Shown here piece after piece: positions 16,627-25,329 of a stretch of 55,516 nucleotides of DNA (position 1 is the first letter of the stretch; each line of letters opens with the position of its first letter). The stretch is from Streptomyces chilikensis. GTDB taxonomy: Bacteria > Actinomycetota > Actinomycetes > Streptomycetales > Streptomycetaceae. Under the pieces are notes generated by a model that was not told the DNA's origin, ran no database searches, and saw nothing but the letters and a program-made list of their open reading frames with translations. Location: the NCBI RefSeq assembly GCF_001642695.1, contig NZ_LWCC02000048.1, positions 1-55,516 of the forward strand, read 5' to 3'. The translations under genes were made by a program, and so were the position numbers.

Positions 16627-18216
16627 ATGCCCGCACAACCTCGCATGTCCCGGACCGCTGTCGCCCTGGCGTCGCTCGCCGTGCTGGCGGCCACCGCGGT
16701 GACAGCCTGCAACCCCGAGACCGCCGACGACGCTCGCGGCGATGCCGCGATACCCGCGGTGCCCACCGCTCTCAGCGAGCAGGAACTGAAGTGGAGCACG
16801 TGCTCCGCTCCGTCCACGGCTCAGGGCGGCGGAGACAGGCCCGAGAAGCTGCCGGACGGAACGACGTGGCAGTGCAGCACCATGAAGGCTCCGCTGGACT
16901 ACGCGGACCCCGACGGCGAAACCATCGATCTGGCCCTGATCCGGGCGAAGGCGTCCCCGGACTCCGGCGAGAAGCGCCTCGGGTCCCTGGTCTTCAACTT
17001 CGGCGGCCCCGGCGGCTCCGGGGTGCTCACCCTCCCCCTCGCCGCCGGCGACGAGTACATGACGCTTCACAAGCGCTATGACCTGGTCAGTTTCGACCCT
17101 CGCGGGGTCGGGGACAGTGCCGGCGTGCACTGCCTGGACACGAAGGCCATGGACGCCTGGCTGGCCGCGGACGCCACCCCTGACGACGCCACGGAGGAGA
17201 AGGCCCGCGAGCGTGGGGTACGCGCGTTCGCCCGAGCCTGCCAGAGCGAGTCGGGCGCGGTGCTGGATCACGTCGGCACCCAGGAGGCCGCACGTGACCT
17301 CGACCTGATGCGCCACGTCCTGGGCGACGAGAAACTCAACTACTTCGGCATCTCCTACGGCACACAGCTCGGCGGCGTCTACGCACATCTCTTCCCGAAG
17401 CGTGTCGGGCGCTTCGTCTTCGACGCCGTGGTCGACCCCACCGAGGACGCCCTGCACGGTGCCCTCGGCCAGGCGAAGGGGTTCCAGGGCGCACTGCGCA
17501 ACTTCCTGGAGGACTGCGCACGGCAGGACTCCTGCTTCTTCGAAGGCACGAACCCGCAGCAGGGCGAGAAGGACATCATCGCGCTGCTCGAGCGCCTGGA
17601 CACCGACCCCCTGCCCACGGAGTTCGGGCGTCCCCTGACTCAGAGCCACGCCCTCAACGGCATCGCCGCCGCCCTCTACGACCAGGAGAGCTGGCTGCTG
17701 CTCAGGGGCGGACTGGCCGCCGCCATGGACGGCGACGGCAGCGCACTGCTGCTGCTCTCCGACCTCCTCAACGAACGGATCGACGACGACGGATACGCCA
17801 ACATCAACGCAGCCAACACCGCGGTGAACTGCGCGGACTACAAGGACCGCTTCACCCTTGAGGACGTACACCGCCACCTGCCCCGATTCCGCACGGCATC
17901 TTCGGTGTTCGGCGACTGGATGGCCTGGGGGCTGCTCCAGTGCACCGGCTGGCCCGCTGACGGCCACGCATCCACCGTCGAGGTGTCGGCCGACGGCGCG
18001 AACCCAGTCCTCGTCATCGGCAACACCGGTGATCCGGCCACTCCCTACGAGGGTGCCAAGAAGATGGCGGACGAACTGGGAGAGAAGGTCGGCGTCCACC
18101 TCACCGTGGACGGCGAGGGGCACGGCACCTACGCCGTCAACGACTGCCTGACCGAGCTGGTCGACGCGTATCTGCTCGACGGGACGGTCCCGGCGAACGA
18201 CACCGTCTGCTCGTGA
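16627..18216 (+). CDS. Secreted lipoprotein peptidase, alpha/beta-hydrolase (SlpD/Tap-like, S33)
   Basis: A 529-residue exported serine peptidase of the Streptomyces tripeptidyl-aminopeptidase type. The start MPAQPRMSRTAVALASLAVLAATAVTAC is a lipoprotein signal with the lipobox Cys at residue 28. The oxyanion region is VFNFGGPGGSG, the nucleophile elbow is YFGISYGTQLG, the Asp lies in VIGNTGDPATPYEGA, and the His in GEGHGTY. The ATG at 16627 was chosen because the signal peptide starts there; the frame is open upstream only through the decayed membrane gene. It would act outside the membrane, trimming N-terminal peptides. A clear terminator follows. Confidence 0.9.
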   Translation: MPAQPRMSRTAVALASLAVLAATAVTACNPETADDARGDAAIPAVPTALSEQELKWSTCSAPSTAQGGGDRPEKLPDGTTWQCSTMKAPLDYADPDGETIDLALIRAKASPDSGEKRLGSLVFNFGGPGGSGVLTLPLAAGDEYMTLHKRYDLVSFDPRGVGDSAGVHCLDTKAMDAWLAADATPDDATEEKARERGVRAFARACQSESGAVLDHVGTQEAARDLDLMRHVLGDEKLNYFGISYGTQLGGVYAHLFPKRVGRFVFDAVVDPTEDALHGALGQAKGFQGALRNFLEDCARQDSCFFEGTNPQQGEKDIIALLERLDTDPLPTEFGRPLTQSHALNGIAAALYDQESWLLLRGGLAAAMDGDGSALLLLSDLLNERIDDDGYANINAANTAVNCADYKDRFTLEDVHRHLPRFRTASSVFGDWMAWGLLQCTGWPADGHASTVEVSADGANPVLVIGNTGDPATPYEGAKKMADELGEKVGVHLTVDGEGHGTYAVNDCLTELVDAYLLDGTVPANDTVCS

Positions 18217-18257
18217 CGTTGGCGTCCCTGCGGCTTCCCTGAGCCACCGTCCCCAGC

Positions 18258-18280
18258 GGCGGGCAGGTCCGCTGCCCGCC
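18258..18280 (+). terminator. Terminator after the peptidase gene
   Basis: GGCGGGCAG (18258-18266) pairs exactly with CTGCCCGCC (18272-18280) around a five-base loop, 42 bases after the peptidase stop. Confidence 0.7.
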
Positions 18281-18519
18281 TCGGCAGACCGTTTCCGCTG
18301 ACCGCCCGGACAACGCTTCTGCTCCGTCCGATGCGCCTCGATGGCCGGCATCCGCACCGGACGGACTCCGCTGCCGAGCCCGGGGCGTTCGGCCGGCGGC
18401 GGTTCCGGCTCTCGCGGGCGGGCCCGTGGCACGGCGGGGGAGCAGCGGTCGGCGTACGGCTGTCGGGGGAGGGCCTTGCGGGGGCCGAAACGCGCTGCGT
18501 GCCGGGCCGGCGGCGGGGG
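18281..18519. other. Gap between the peptidase terminator and the MFS gene end
   Basis: With the terminator this is about 300 bp without a gene between convergent transcription units. Open frames on both strands are Arg/Gly-rich and featureless. Confidence 0.35.
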
Positions 18520-19746
18520 TCACGGGGTGGGGTGGCGCATGGCCGGCAGGATCAGGGAGGCGCCCAGAAGGAGCACCCCGGCGACGACGAGCAGAATGCC
18601 GTCGAAGCCCAGCCCCGTGAGCGCACCGGCGAGCTGTGGGCCCAGGCTGGCGCCGATGAACATGCTGCACCCGTAGAGGGCGACCGCCGCACCACGTGCC
18701 TGCGGGGCGTTGGCGTTGATGGTCTCGACGACCGCGGGCGCCGCTACCGCGACGGCGGCCACGAACAGCAGCAGGGCCAGGGCGAGCAGCGCCGTGTTAC
18801 CGCCGAGGAAGGAACCGGTGGCGACGGTGAGAGAGGCCAGAGTGAAGGCGAGGGCCGCGCGCAGGGGCGCGGGCAGCCGCCCGAGCACGGGGACCAGCAG
18901 GGGTACGGCGATCAGGGCGGGGAGCGCGCTGGCCCGCAGGGCGAGGATCGCGGTGGCATCGCCGGTGACGGTCGGTGGGCCCGCGATGGCCACCGCCGTG
19001 TAGAGGGAGACGAAAGCCGTCATCAGGGCGACGGTGGACAGGCACAGGGCGCCCAGCCGCGGCTGTCGCAACAGCCGCGGCATCGCCGCGAACGCCTGCA
19101 GCAGTCCGCCGTCGGTGCCTCCACGCGGAGTGGGTCGCAGGACCCGGCGCACCGGGAACAGGTTCAGGGCCATCAGCACGGCACTGATCCAGAAGACCGC
19201 ACGCCAGCCGATTCCGGCCGCAACAGCCTGCGCGCCGACCTGAACAACGACGGCGGCGGCGAGCATGCCACTGGTGACGCAGGTGAGGGAGGTGCCGCGG
19301 TGTCGAGGCGCGATGTGCCGGACGACGTAGGAGAGCGCGGCAGGGGCGAAGGTCGCGGCGGTCAGTCCCTGCAGGCTGCGCAGCACGACGGCGGTGGGAA
19401 GGTCGGAGACCGCGCTGACCGCCGCGGTGGACGCCGTGGCGGCCGTGAGCCCCACGGTGATCACGGCGCGTGGTCCGTAACGGTCGCAGAGCGGGCCGGC
19501 GAAGAGGAACCCGGCTGCGTAGGCGAAACCGAATGCCGTCGCCGTCCACGTGACCTGACCGGGTGTGGTGCCGAACTCGGTGGCCATGGGGTACAGCAGT
19601 GCCAGGACGGTGTACATCTGACCGACCATCAGCATGCCCAGCGTGGTGAGCAGTGCTGTGGTCCTGGCGGCCGGGGCCCAGCCTGGTGGCCGACCGGGCG
19701 TTCCGCTCCCGGTTGTGTGATCGAGTGCACTGGTGGGGTGGGACAT
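18520..19746 (-). CDS. Major facilitator superfamily exporter
   Basis: A 408-residue integral membrane protein with about twelve hydrophobic segments. The loop between segments 2 and 3 is AGPLCDRYGPRAVI, the MFS motif A (G-x-x-x-D-R-x-G-x-R), and the fifth segment region has the drug:H+ antiporter-like glycine and proline pattern. It resembles the YnfM/CmlR group of 12-TM efflux proteins; the substrate is not known. The ATG at 19746 gives MSHPTSALDHTT. It is on the same strand as the amidohydrolase upstream, but a strong terminator (19821-19851) separates them, so it probably has its own promoter at 19747-19820. Confidence 0.88.
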   Translation of the reverse strand: MSHPTSALDHTTGSGTPGRPPGWAPAARTTALLTTLGMLMVGQMYTVLALLYPMATEFGTTPGQVTWTATAFGFAYAAGFLFAGPLCDRYGPRAVITVGLTAATASTAAVSAVSDLPTAVVLRSLQGLTAATFAPAALSYVVRHIAPRHRGTSLTCVTSGMLAAAVVVQVGAQAVAAGIGWRAVFWISAVLMALNLFPVRRVLRPTPRGGTDGGLLQAFAAMPRLLRQPRLGALCLSTVALMTAFVSLYTAVAIAGPPTVTGDATAILALRASALPALIAVPLLVPVLGRLPAPLRAALAFTLASLTVATGSFLGGNTALLALALLLFVAAVAVAAPAVVETINANAPQARGAAVALYGCSMFIGASLGPQLAGALTGLGFDGILLVVAGVLLLGASLILPAMRHPTP

Positions 19747-19820
19747 GGGACTCCGAAAGAACGTCTGGTGGCCCCGTGTGCGGCATGACCGGCCGATGGC
19801 AGGCGCCGGGGACCGGGTCG

Positions 19821-19851
19821 CCCCCGGCCGGCGAGGGGCCGGCCGGGGGCG
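19821..19851 (-). terminator. Terminator after the amidohydrolase gene
   Basis: A 13-bp perfect stem, GCCCCCGGCCGGC (19821-19833) with its complement at 19839-19851, around a five-base loop. It lies 12 bases beyond the amidohydrolase stop. Confidence 0.75.
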
Positions 19852-19863
19852 GTGACGGGATGA

Positions 19864-21258
19864 TCAGGCTGCGTGGGTGTTCAGCACGTACTCGCGCGAG
19901 GCGTGGACCTCGCTGCGCAGGGCGGGCAGGTCGACGTCGAGGACCTGTCCGTCCCACTTGCGGGGCTCGCCGTTGATGAGGACGGTGCTGATATTGCGGG
20001 CGTCAGAGCCCAGTACGAGGGTGCCGATCGGGTCGTTGAGCGGCATGTTGTTGAGGTCCTCGGCCTGGATGACCAGCAGGTCGGCCTTCTTGCCGGGGGT
20101 GAGTGAGCCGGTGACGCCGGCGAGGCCGTTGGTGCGGGCGCCCTGGAGGGTGGCGAAGTCCAGGACGTCGTGGGTGGTGATGCGGACCGGCTGCCGGCCG
20201 GTGCCGTGGGCGGCGTTGACGGCCCGCATCCGCTGGATGGCGTGCAGGGCCCGCATCTGGGTGAACATGTCGCTGGCCAGGGCGACTTCGACGTCGATGC
20301 TGAGCCCGGGACGGATGCCGACGGACAAAGCCTCGTCGACGGCGGGGATCGCGGTCTCCAGGCCGATCTGGGCGTCGGAGGTGGGGGCGAGGGCCACGGT
20401 GGTGCCGCTTTCCCCCATCGCCTTCCATGCTTCGGGGGTCAGTCCGGTGGCGTGGATGAGGGTGACGTTGCTGCCGAGGATGCCGTCCTTCGCCCAGTTC
20501 AGGATCACCTCGGAGGAGGCTGTGCCGAAGACCGCGTCCACGCTCACCCCGATGCCCAGGTCCTTGGCGACGCGGGCGAGTTCGGGGCCGTAGGCGAGGG
20601 CCGGGCCGGCGATCTCGTCGGTGGCGAGCGTCGCCAGGCGCAGGGTCAGCAGTTGGTCGTCACTGTTGAAGTACTTCTCCCTGAGGCGTGTCAGGTCGCC
20701 GGGCCACTGCTTGTCCCAGTCACCGAAGTGCGGGCCCATGGAGGCGTGCACACCGCGGATGCCGGTGTCGCGGAGAGCCTCGACGGCGGCGTCGGAGTGT
20801 TCGGGGGTGCGGGAGTTGTGGGAGAAGTCGAGCATGGTCGTGATGCCGCTGTCGATCGCGGTGAGGGCGGCCAGCCTGGTGCCGGTGTACATGTCCTGGG
20901 GCCGGTAGACGGTGGCGTAGCCGGCCAGGGTGGACATGACGTAGGCGCCGAGGTCGTCGACGTCCGGCATGATCCGGCGCAGCTGGGCCTCCCAGGCGTG
21001 CCGGTGGGTGTCGACGAAGCCGGGGCTGAGGACGGTGCCGGTGGCGTCGACGACCACGGCGTCACCGGCCTCGAGACCGGGACCGACGGCGGTGATGGTG
21101 TCGCCCTCGACGAGCAGGTCGGCGTTGGGCAGGACACCGAGGTCGGCGTCCATGGTGACGATGGTCGCGCCGGTGAACAGGATGCGCCGTTCGTCCGCGG
21201 GGCGACGGCGGAGCTGTTCGAGGGCGGCCGTGGCGGCGGTGCCGTTGACGTGGGTCAT
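19864..21258 (-). CDS. Amidohydrolase family protein (cytosine deaminase/TrzA-like)
   Basis: A 464-residue metal-dependent hydrolase. The N-terminal beta-sandwich part is ILFTGATIVTMDADLGVLPNADLLVEGDTI. The barrel opens with VDTHRHAWEAQL, giving the HxH metal ligands (His85 and His87), followed by VTLIHATGL with the third His and GLSIDVEVALASD near the catalytic Asp. The C-terminus returns to the beta-sandwich (LTPGKKADLLVIQAEDLNN, then VLINGEPRKWDG). Members deaminate or dechlorinate rings; the substrate here is unknown. The gene is downstream of, and on the same strand as, the barrel-less fusion at 21470, which shares its N-terminal and C-terminal sandwich sequences. Confidence 0.88.
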   Translation of the reverse strand: MTHVNGTAATAALEQLRRRPADERRILFTGATIVTMDADLGVLPNADLLVEGDTITAVGPGLEAGDAVVVDATGTVLSPGFVDTHRHAWEAQLRRIMPDVDDLGAYVMSTLAGYATVYRPQDMYTGTRLAALTAIDSGITTMLDFSHNSRTPEHSDAAVEALRDTGIRGVHASMGPHFGDWDKQWPGDLTRLREKYFNSDDQLLTLRLATLATDEIAGPALAYGPELARVAKDLGIGVSVDAVFGTASSEVILNWAKDGILGSNVTLIHATGLTPEAWKAMGESGTTVALAPTSDAQIGLETAIPAVDEALSVGIRPGLSIDVEVALASDMFTQMRALHAIQRMRAVNAAHGTGRQPVRITTHDVLDFATLQGARTNGLAGVTGSLTPGKKADLLVIQAEDLNNMPLNDPIGTLVLGSDARNISTVLINGEPRKWDGQVLDVDLPALRSEVHASREYVLNTHAA

Positions 21259-21292
21259 GGAAAAGCTGCTTTCAGTACTTCGGGGAGGGGGA

Positions 21293-21318
21293 GGGCTGCC
21301 GGGAACGCCCGGCAGCCC
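21293..21318 (-). terminator. Terminator between the fusion gene and the amidohydrolase
   Basis: GGGCTGCCGGG (21293-21303) pairs exactly with CCCGGCAGCCC (21308-21318) around AACG. It lies downstream of the fusion gene and 34 bases upstream of the amidohydrolase start, so it should separate the two or act as an attenuator. Confidence 0.7.
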
Positions 21319-21469
21319 GGTTTCCGGTTCTGGCGGGGCCGGCCCCGGCAGCCAGGGCGCCGTTCACCCGGGCGTCGTGCGTCCAGGACCGAAAGGCTGC
21401 GGAGGCACGGTCCGGACCCGGTGTTGTCGCCGTGTGTGCGGGCGGCTCGGCCGTTGCCGGCCGGGCGGT

Positions 21470-22237
21470 TCAGCCCAGCTTCATGACGTAGCCGGCGTGG
21501 TGCAGCTCGTCGCCCCTGAACTCTCCGTAGGCCCAGAAGCCGAGGTCGTCCAGGTAGTCGATGCGGTCGCCGTCGATCCAGAACCGCCCCTGGTAGGCGT
21601 GGGGGCGGCCGCCCCGGGTCTCGTCGTAGCGGCCGTCCGCGGTGAGTTCCTGGTGCAGGAAGTCCTGCCGGTCGATCCAGACGCCGAGCCGTGGGCTGCC
21701 GGTCAGGTCCGGAGCGGCGGGGATGCCGGCCTGGGGGGTTGTGGGCCCGCCGGAGATTTCGGTGCCCGACCACCGGACGGGACGGCCGGCCGCGACCAGT
21801 GCGCGGACCTGCTCCGGGTGGGACACGAGGGTGGCCACCGCGCTCGGCACGTCGGCGGCGAGTTCGTCGGGTACCACCAGGAAGTCGGTGTTGTTGCCGG
21901 GCGTCAGCGTCGCGACGTACTCCGAGCGCCGGCCGCGGCCGCCGGCCAGGGCGACGGTGTCCACGACGGCGGGGACGATGGTCGTGCCCGTGCAGTCGAC
22001 GACGATGGCGTTGTCGTCCTGTGCCGCGGTGATGATGCCGGGGCCGACGCCGACGATCAGGTCGCCGACGAACAGGATGTCGGCACCGGTCATGGTCCCG
22101 ATCAGCGGGTCCATCGTCACGATCCGGGCGTTGGTGAACAGGACGGGGCGGCCCCCGTCGTTCGAGAGGATCTCGTCGAGCGCCTCCGGGTGCCAGCTCA
22201 GGGCGCCGGTGTGGGCGTGGGTGTCGTTGGTGGTCAT
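21470..22237 (-). CDS. Barrel-less amidohydrolase composite domain fused to an Atu4866-like domain
   Basis: A 255-residue chimera. Residues about 30-95 match the N-terminal sandwich of an amidohydrolase (RPVLFTNARIVTMDPLIG, then VVDCTGTTIVPAVVDT). The sequence then jumps from the point where HxH should begin straight to the C-terminal sandwich (YVATLTPGNNTDFLVVPDEL). The whole metal-binding barrel is missing. Residues about 180-255 are an Atu4866-family domain (RLGVWIDRQDFLHQELTADG, YDETRGGR, DYLDDLGFWAYGEF). The ATG at 22237 follows GAGGAAA. It cannot be a normal hydrolase. It may be a binding or regulatory protein, or a deletion fusion still under selection, since the frame is fully open with normal codon usage. 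Confidence 0.8.
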   Translation of the reverse strand: MTTNDTHAHTGALSWHPEALDEILSNDGGRPVLFTNARIVTMDPLIGTMTGADILFVGDLIVGVGPGIITAAQDDNAIVVDCTGTTIVPAVVDTVALAGGRGRRSEYVATLTPGNNTDFLVVPDELAADVPSAVATLVSHPEQVRALVAAGRPVRWSGTEISGGPTTPQAGIPAAPDLTGSPRLGVWIDRQDFLHQELTADGRYDETRGGRPHAYQGRFWIDGDRIDYLDDLGFWAYGEFRGDELHHAGYVMKLG

Positions 22238-22621
22238 CGTTTTCCTCAGGGGTTCGGCTCTTCGGTCCGCCCGGCGAACGACGCGGGCTTCCTCACGGGC
22301 GGGTCGCGGCTGCTCGGCGTCACGGCAGCCGCATGACCACCAGGTTCGTCCGGCCGGACAAGCGGAACCAGGCCGCCGTGCACCCGGGTGCACGGCACCC
22401 ACCCATGCCCGGCCGGAGGAGAGCGGAAGGGGCCGGCACCATGGCCGGCAGGGAGATGACGGGCACGGCACAGGCCCGGCGCAGAGCGTCCGGGGAATCT
22501 GTCCGCCCCGGCACGTCACTCCCGCTCCGTTCCGCGATCATGGGTGCACGGCTCCCAGGAAGCCCGTACCCGGGGACGCGGCGGCCTGGCCACGTTCCGT
22601 CATGGGGCCGAGAGTGAAGCC
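22238..22621. promoter_or_regulatory. Divergent promoter region between two Atu4866-domain genes
   Basis: About 380 bp between divergent starts. It contains a 12-bp palindrome GTCCGGCCGGAC (22348-22359) flanked by GGTTC (22343-22347) and GAACC (22365-22369), and a 22-bp perfect palindrome at 22375-22396. These are candidate operators for the MmyB-like regulators nearby. Confidence 0.5.
22375..22396. promoter_or_regulatory. 22-bp perfect palindrome, operator candidate
   Basis: The half-site GCCGTGCACCC is followed immediately by its exact reverse complement. With no loop it looks like a dimeric regulator site rather than a terminator. It is roughly midway between the divergent genes. Confidence 0.55.
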
Positions 22622-22921
22622 ATGACCAGCAACGACACGCCTCGCGCTCCGCACCCGTACGTCGGGATGTGGGTGACCGCGGACGGATTCATCCGCCAGG
22701 AACTACTGCCGAACGGCCGCTACGACGAGGCCCGCGGACGGCGCCGGAGTGCCTACACCGGCCGGTACACCGTCAGCGGCAACCACATCGACTACGTCGA
22801 CGACACAGGTTTCACCGCCACGGGGGACGTTCGTGACGGCGTTCTCTTCCACGAGCATCTGGTGCTCTACCGTGAGGGCGATCAGCGCGTCCGGCGGGAA
22901 GGTACGGGGTCGCGCGGCTGA
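22622..22921 (+). CDS. Atu4866-family protein
   Basis: A 99-residue single-domain protein. YVGMWVTADGFIRQELLPNG, RYDEARGRR, YTGRYTVSGNHIDYVDDTGFTATGDV and GVLFHEHLVLYR match the small beta-barrel family named after Agrobacterium Atu4866. The same domain forms the C-terminus of the fusion at 21470 (QELTADGRYDETRGGR there). Family members are often next to short-chain dehydrogenases and regulators, and ligand binding has been proposed; the function is not established. The ATG at 22622 is the first in frame with a weak upstream GAGAGTGAAG. Confidence 0.8.
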   Translation: MTSNDTPRAPHPYVGMWVTADGFIRQELLPNGRYDEARGRRRSAYTGRYTVSGNHIDYVDDTGFTATGDVRDGVLFHEHLVLYREGDQRVRREGTGSRG

Positions 22922-23040
22922 GGGACCTGATCCTGGACTCCCGAGGGGCCGTCGGTTCTCGGGCCGACTCCAGGAGCGGGCGGCCGACGGTACAAGGCAC
23001 GGTTGCCCTCACAGGCCCGAACACGTTCCGATGCCACAGC

Positions 23041-23069
23041 GAGGGCTCGTCGCCGGCCGGCGAGCCCTC
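23041..23069. terminator. Bidirectional terminator between Atu4866 and XRE genes
   Basis: GAGGGCTCG (23041-23049) pairs exactly with CGAGCCCTC (23061-23069) across an 11-base GC-rich loop. The flanking genes are convergent. Confidence 0.65.
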
Positions 23070-23111
23070 CCTCTCGTCCAGGGCCCTTTCACACGAGGGG
23101 CCACTCAGCAG

Positions 23112-23984
23112 TCAGCTGTTGCCGGACGACAGCGAAACCTCGCGCACCACCTCTACCGACGCCTCTTCGCCGGCACCGGACCGGAGCACGGCGAAGGCGG
23201 CCGCGGTGGCGCTCGCCGGCTCTGCCTGGTAGACGACCAGCTGCTGATGCGGGGCTCCCCCGACAGTGAAGGCCGAGAACTGGATCTCCAGAGCACCCAC
23301 CTCGGGATGCGACAGGTACTTCTCCTGCTGCGTCTTGCTCCTGACCTCGTGCCGTGCCCACAGCCCGGCGAACTCGGGACTCCTCCCGCGGAGCGTGTCG
23401 ACGACCTCGGTGATCCGCGGGGACTCGGGGTCGTGTCCGAAGGCCGCACGCAGTTCGGCCACGCACGAGTGGGCGGAGTCGTCCCAGTCCCTGTAGAAGG
23501 CACGTCCCGCCGGGTCGAGGAAGACCATGCGAGCCAGGTTGTCGAACCGTTGGAATCCGCTGTGCAGGGCCGCGGCGAGCGCATTGCGCGCCAGGATGTC
23601 CAGGGCCGGGCCCAGGACAAAGGCGGGGGTGTCGGGCCAGCCGTCGATCAGCCGCAGAAGGTGGGGGTGGACCCTGTCGTCGCCGGCCGGAACACCGCGA
23701 CGTTCCTGGGGCGCCCCGGTGAGCCTGCGCAGATGGTCGTGCGCCTCGTCACTGAGGCGCAGGGCGGCGGCGACCGCGTCGATCACCTGCGGGGACGGGC
23801 TGGACTCCCGTCCCTGTTCCAGGCGCATGTAGTAGTCGGCGCTCACCCCGGCGAGCATGGCGACCTCCTCACGGCGCAGCCCCGGCACCCGCCGGCGCCC
23901 GTGCTCCGGAAGCCCCACGTCCTGCGGCTTGAGGGCTTCGCGCCGTGCTCTCAGAAAGTTTCCCAAGGGAGTGGTGTCGCTCAT
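23112..23984 (-). CDS. XRE-family regulator with MmyB-like ligand-binding domain (1)
   Basis: A 290-residue transcription factor. The N-terminal HTH is RVPGLRREEVAMLAGVSADYYMRLEQGRE, in the strongly conserved MmyB-group form. The C-terminal domain contains LDILARNALAAALHS, NLARMVFLDPAGRAFYRDWD, FAGLWARHEVRSK, HPEVGALEIQFSAF and LVVYQAEP, all typical of the MmyB-like ligand-binding region. The ATG at 23984 starts MSDTTPLGNFLRARREAL. Such regulators usually control nearby oxidoreductase or hydrolase genes. The Atu4866 and amidohydrolase genes to the left and the VOC/SDR pair to the right are candidates. A paralogue follows directly at 24070. Confidence 0.9.
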   Translation of the reverse strand: MSDTTPLGNFLRARREALKPQDVGLPEHGRRRVPGLRREEVAMLAGVSADYYMRLEQGRESSPSPQVIDAVAAALRLSDEAHDHLRRLTGAPQERRGVPAGDDRVHPHLLRLIDGWPDTPAFVLGPALDILARNALAAALHSGFQRFDNLARMVFLDPAGRAFYRDWDDSAHSCVAELRAAFGHDPESPRITEVVDTLRGRSPEFAGLWARHEVRSKTQQEKYLSHPEVGALEIQFSAFTVGGAPHQQLVVYQAEPASATAAAFAVLRSGAGEEASVEVVREVSLSSGNS

Positions 23985-24069
23985 TGTTCCAACCTAACGG
24001 AGAGGCCGGCCCGCCCTTCGTCCCTCACGTGTGGGCCTGGCCGGTGGACCCGGCCCGAACGGCGGCGAC

Positions 24070-24945
24070 TCAGTCGAGCGCGGCGCCGGCCGCCGGCTCC
24101 TCGGCCACTGCGCCGGCACTGAGGGAGCCGAGCAGGGACAGTGCGTCGGCGGACGCCGTGCCTGGTTCGGCCTGGTAGACGACGAGCTGCTGCGTCGGGG
24201 CGCTGTTGACGGTGAAGGACTCGAAGTGCAGTTCCAGGTCACCGACCTGAGCATGGTGGAAGCGTTTCGCCTCCCGCGTCTTGGCGCGCACGTCATGCCG
24301 CGCCCACAGCGTGGAGAAGTCCGCGCTTTTCAGGGACAGCTCGCCTACGACCTGGTTCAGCCGCGGATCCTCGGGATCGATGCCGGCCGCACGGCGCAAT
24401 GTGGCCACCGTCGACTCGGCCGCACGGTCCCAGTCCCGGTGAAACCGCCGCGCGACCGGGTCCAGGAACGTCATGCGCAACAGGTTGTCACTGTGAGTGA
24501 AGTCGGCGTGAAGAACGCTCGCGAGCCGGTTACGGGCCAGGATGTCCAGTACGGGGCTCATGACGAAGGCAGGCGTGTCACGCCACGTGTCGAGGAGACG
24601 CCTGAGGTGCGGGGCGACTCGTTCCACGCGCGGTGCTCGGCGTGTCCGGCGGGTGGTCGGGCCGGCCACGCGGTGCAGGTGGGCCATCGCTTCGCCGTCC
24701 AGCTGCAGTGCCCGCCCCACGGCCTCGAGGATCTGCCGGGACGGATGCCGCTCGCGGCCCTGTTCGAGACGCGTGTAGTAGTCGGAACCCACCCCCGCGA
24801 GGGCGGCCACCTCCTCACGTCGCAGACCGGGCACCCTGCGACGACCGGAGGTGGGAATCCCCACGTCGCAGGGGCGCAGGCGGGCGCGCCGCGCCCGGAG
24901 AAAACCCCCCAGCGTGTTGTCGACGAGCTCCTTCTCTCTGTCCAT
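24070..24945 (-). CDS. XRE-family regulator with MmyB-like ligand-binding domain (2)
   Basis: A 291-residue paralogue of the neighbouring regulator. HTH: RVPGLRREEVAALAGVGSDYYTRLEQGRE. Ligand-binding region: LDILARNRLASVLHA, NLLRMTFLDPVARRFHRDWD, FSTLWARHDVRAK, HAQVGDLELHFESF and LVVYQAEPG. The ATG at 24945 starts MDREKELVDNTLGGFLRARRARL. It is encoded upstream of the 23112 gene on the same strand, with an 85-bp gap, so the two could be co-transcribed. The gap contains the 23984 start region and a possible separate promoter. Two different ligand pockets with nearly identical recognition helices suggest overlapping operators. Confidence 0.9.
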   Translation of the reverse strand: MDREKELVDNTLGGFLRARRARLRPCDVGIPTSGRRRVPGLRREEVAALAGVGSDYYTRLEQGRERHPSRQILEAVGRALQLDGEAMAHLHRVAGPTTRRTRRAPRVERVAPHLRRLLDTWRDTPAFVMSPVLDILARNRLASVLHADFTHSDNLLRMTFLDPVARRFHRDWDRAAESTVATLRRAAGIDPEDPRLNQVVGELSLKSADFSTLWARHDVRAKTREAKRFHHAQVGDLELHFESFTVNSAPTQQLVVYQAEPGTASADALSLLGSLSAGAVAEEPAAGAALD

Positions 24946-25329
24946 ACGTCGAGGCTAGAGCGGCGCGACGCACTGCCGTAGGGGCGAGGGAGGGTGCGCT
25001 TACCCTGGGAACAGCACACCCTGGACAGTCACACCCCTGTCCGGGTCGACGACGGCCTCGCTCTCCGAGGGCGGCACAGGCCGAGTGCTTCCCACCCGTC
25101 GCAGGTGAAGCGCCGCGACTGGTGAAGCGCCGCGACTCCTCAGCACTGTCTTGGCATGCGTCTGCCTGGCCGGTCCCGCCCTGCGCCGGGAGATCCGAGC
25201 CGGTGCGACGCGGTGAGGAACCGGAACCGGAGCCCACCCACAGCCACTCGCCGCTTTCCGGCTGCCTGGCGCGTACGGGGCACGCTCAGGTACGGCCGGA
25301 CGCCTCGGTGCCTGACGTGGTGCTTGACG
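24946..25329. other. Intergenic region with a 17-bp tandem repeat
   Basis: About 380 bp between the second XRE gene start and the GntR gene end. GGTGAAGCGCCGCGACT occurs twice in a row at 25104-25120 and 25121-25137. The part next to 24945 should hold the XRE promoter. No gene is visible. Confidence 0.45.
25104..25137. repeat. Perfect 17-bp tandem duplication
   Basis: GGTGAAGCGCCGCGACT is present in two exact adjacent copies. It is most simply a replication-slippage duplication. Confidence 0.8.

Noticed and set aside
18331-19788. A 485-residue Gly/Gln-rich plus-strand frame
   Set aside because: It is antisense to the MFS gene, whose transmembrane pattern is clear.
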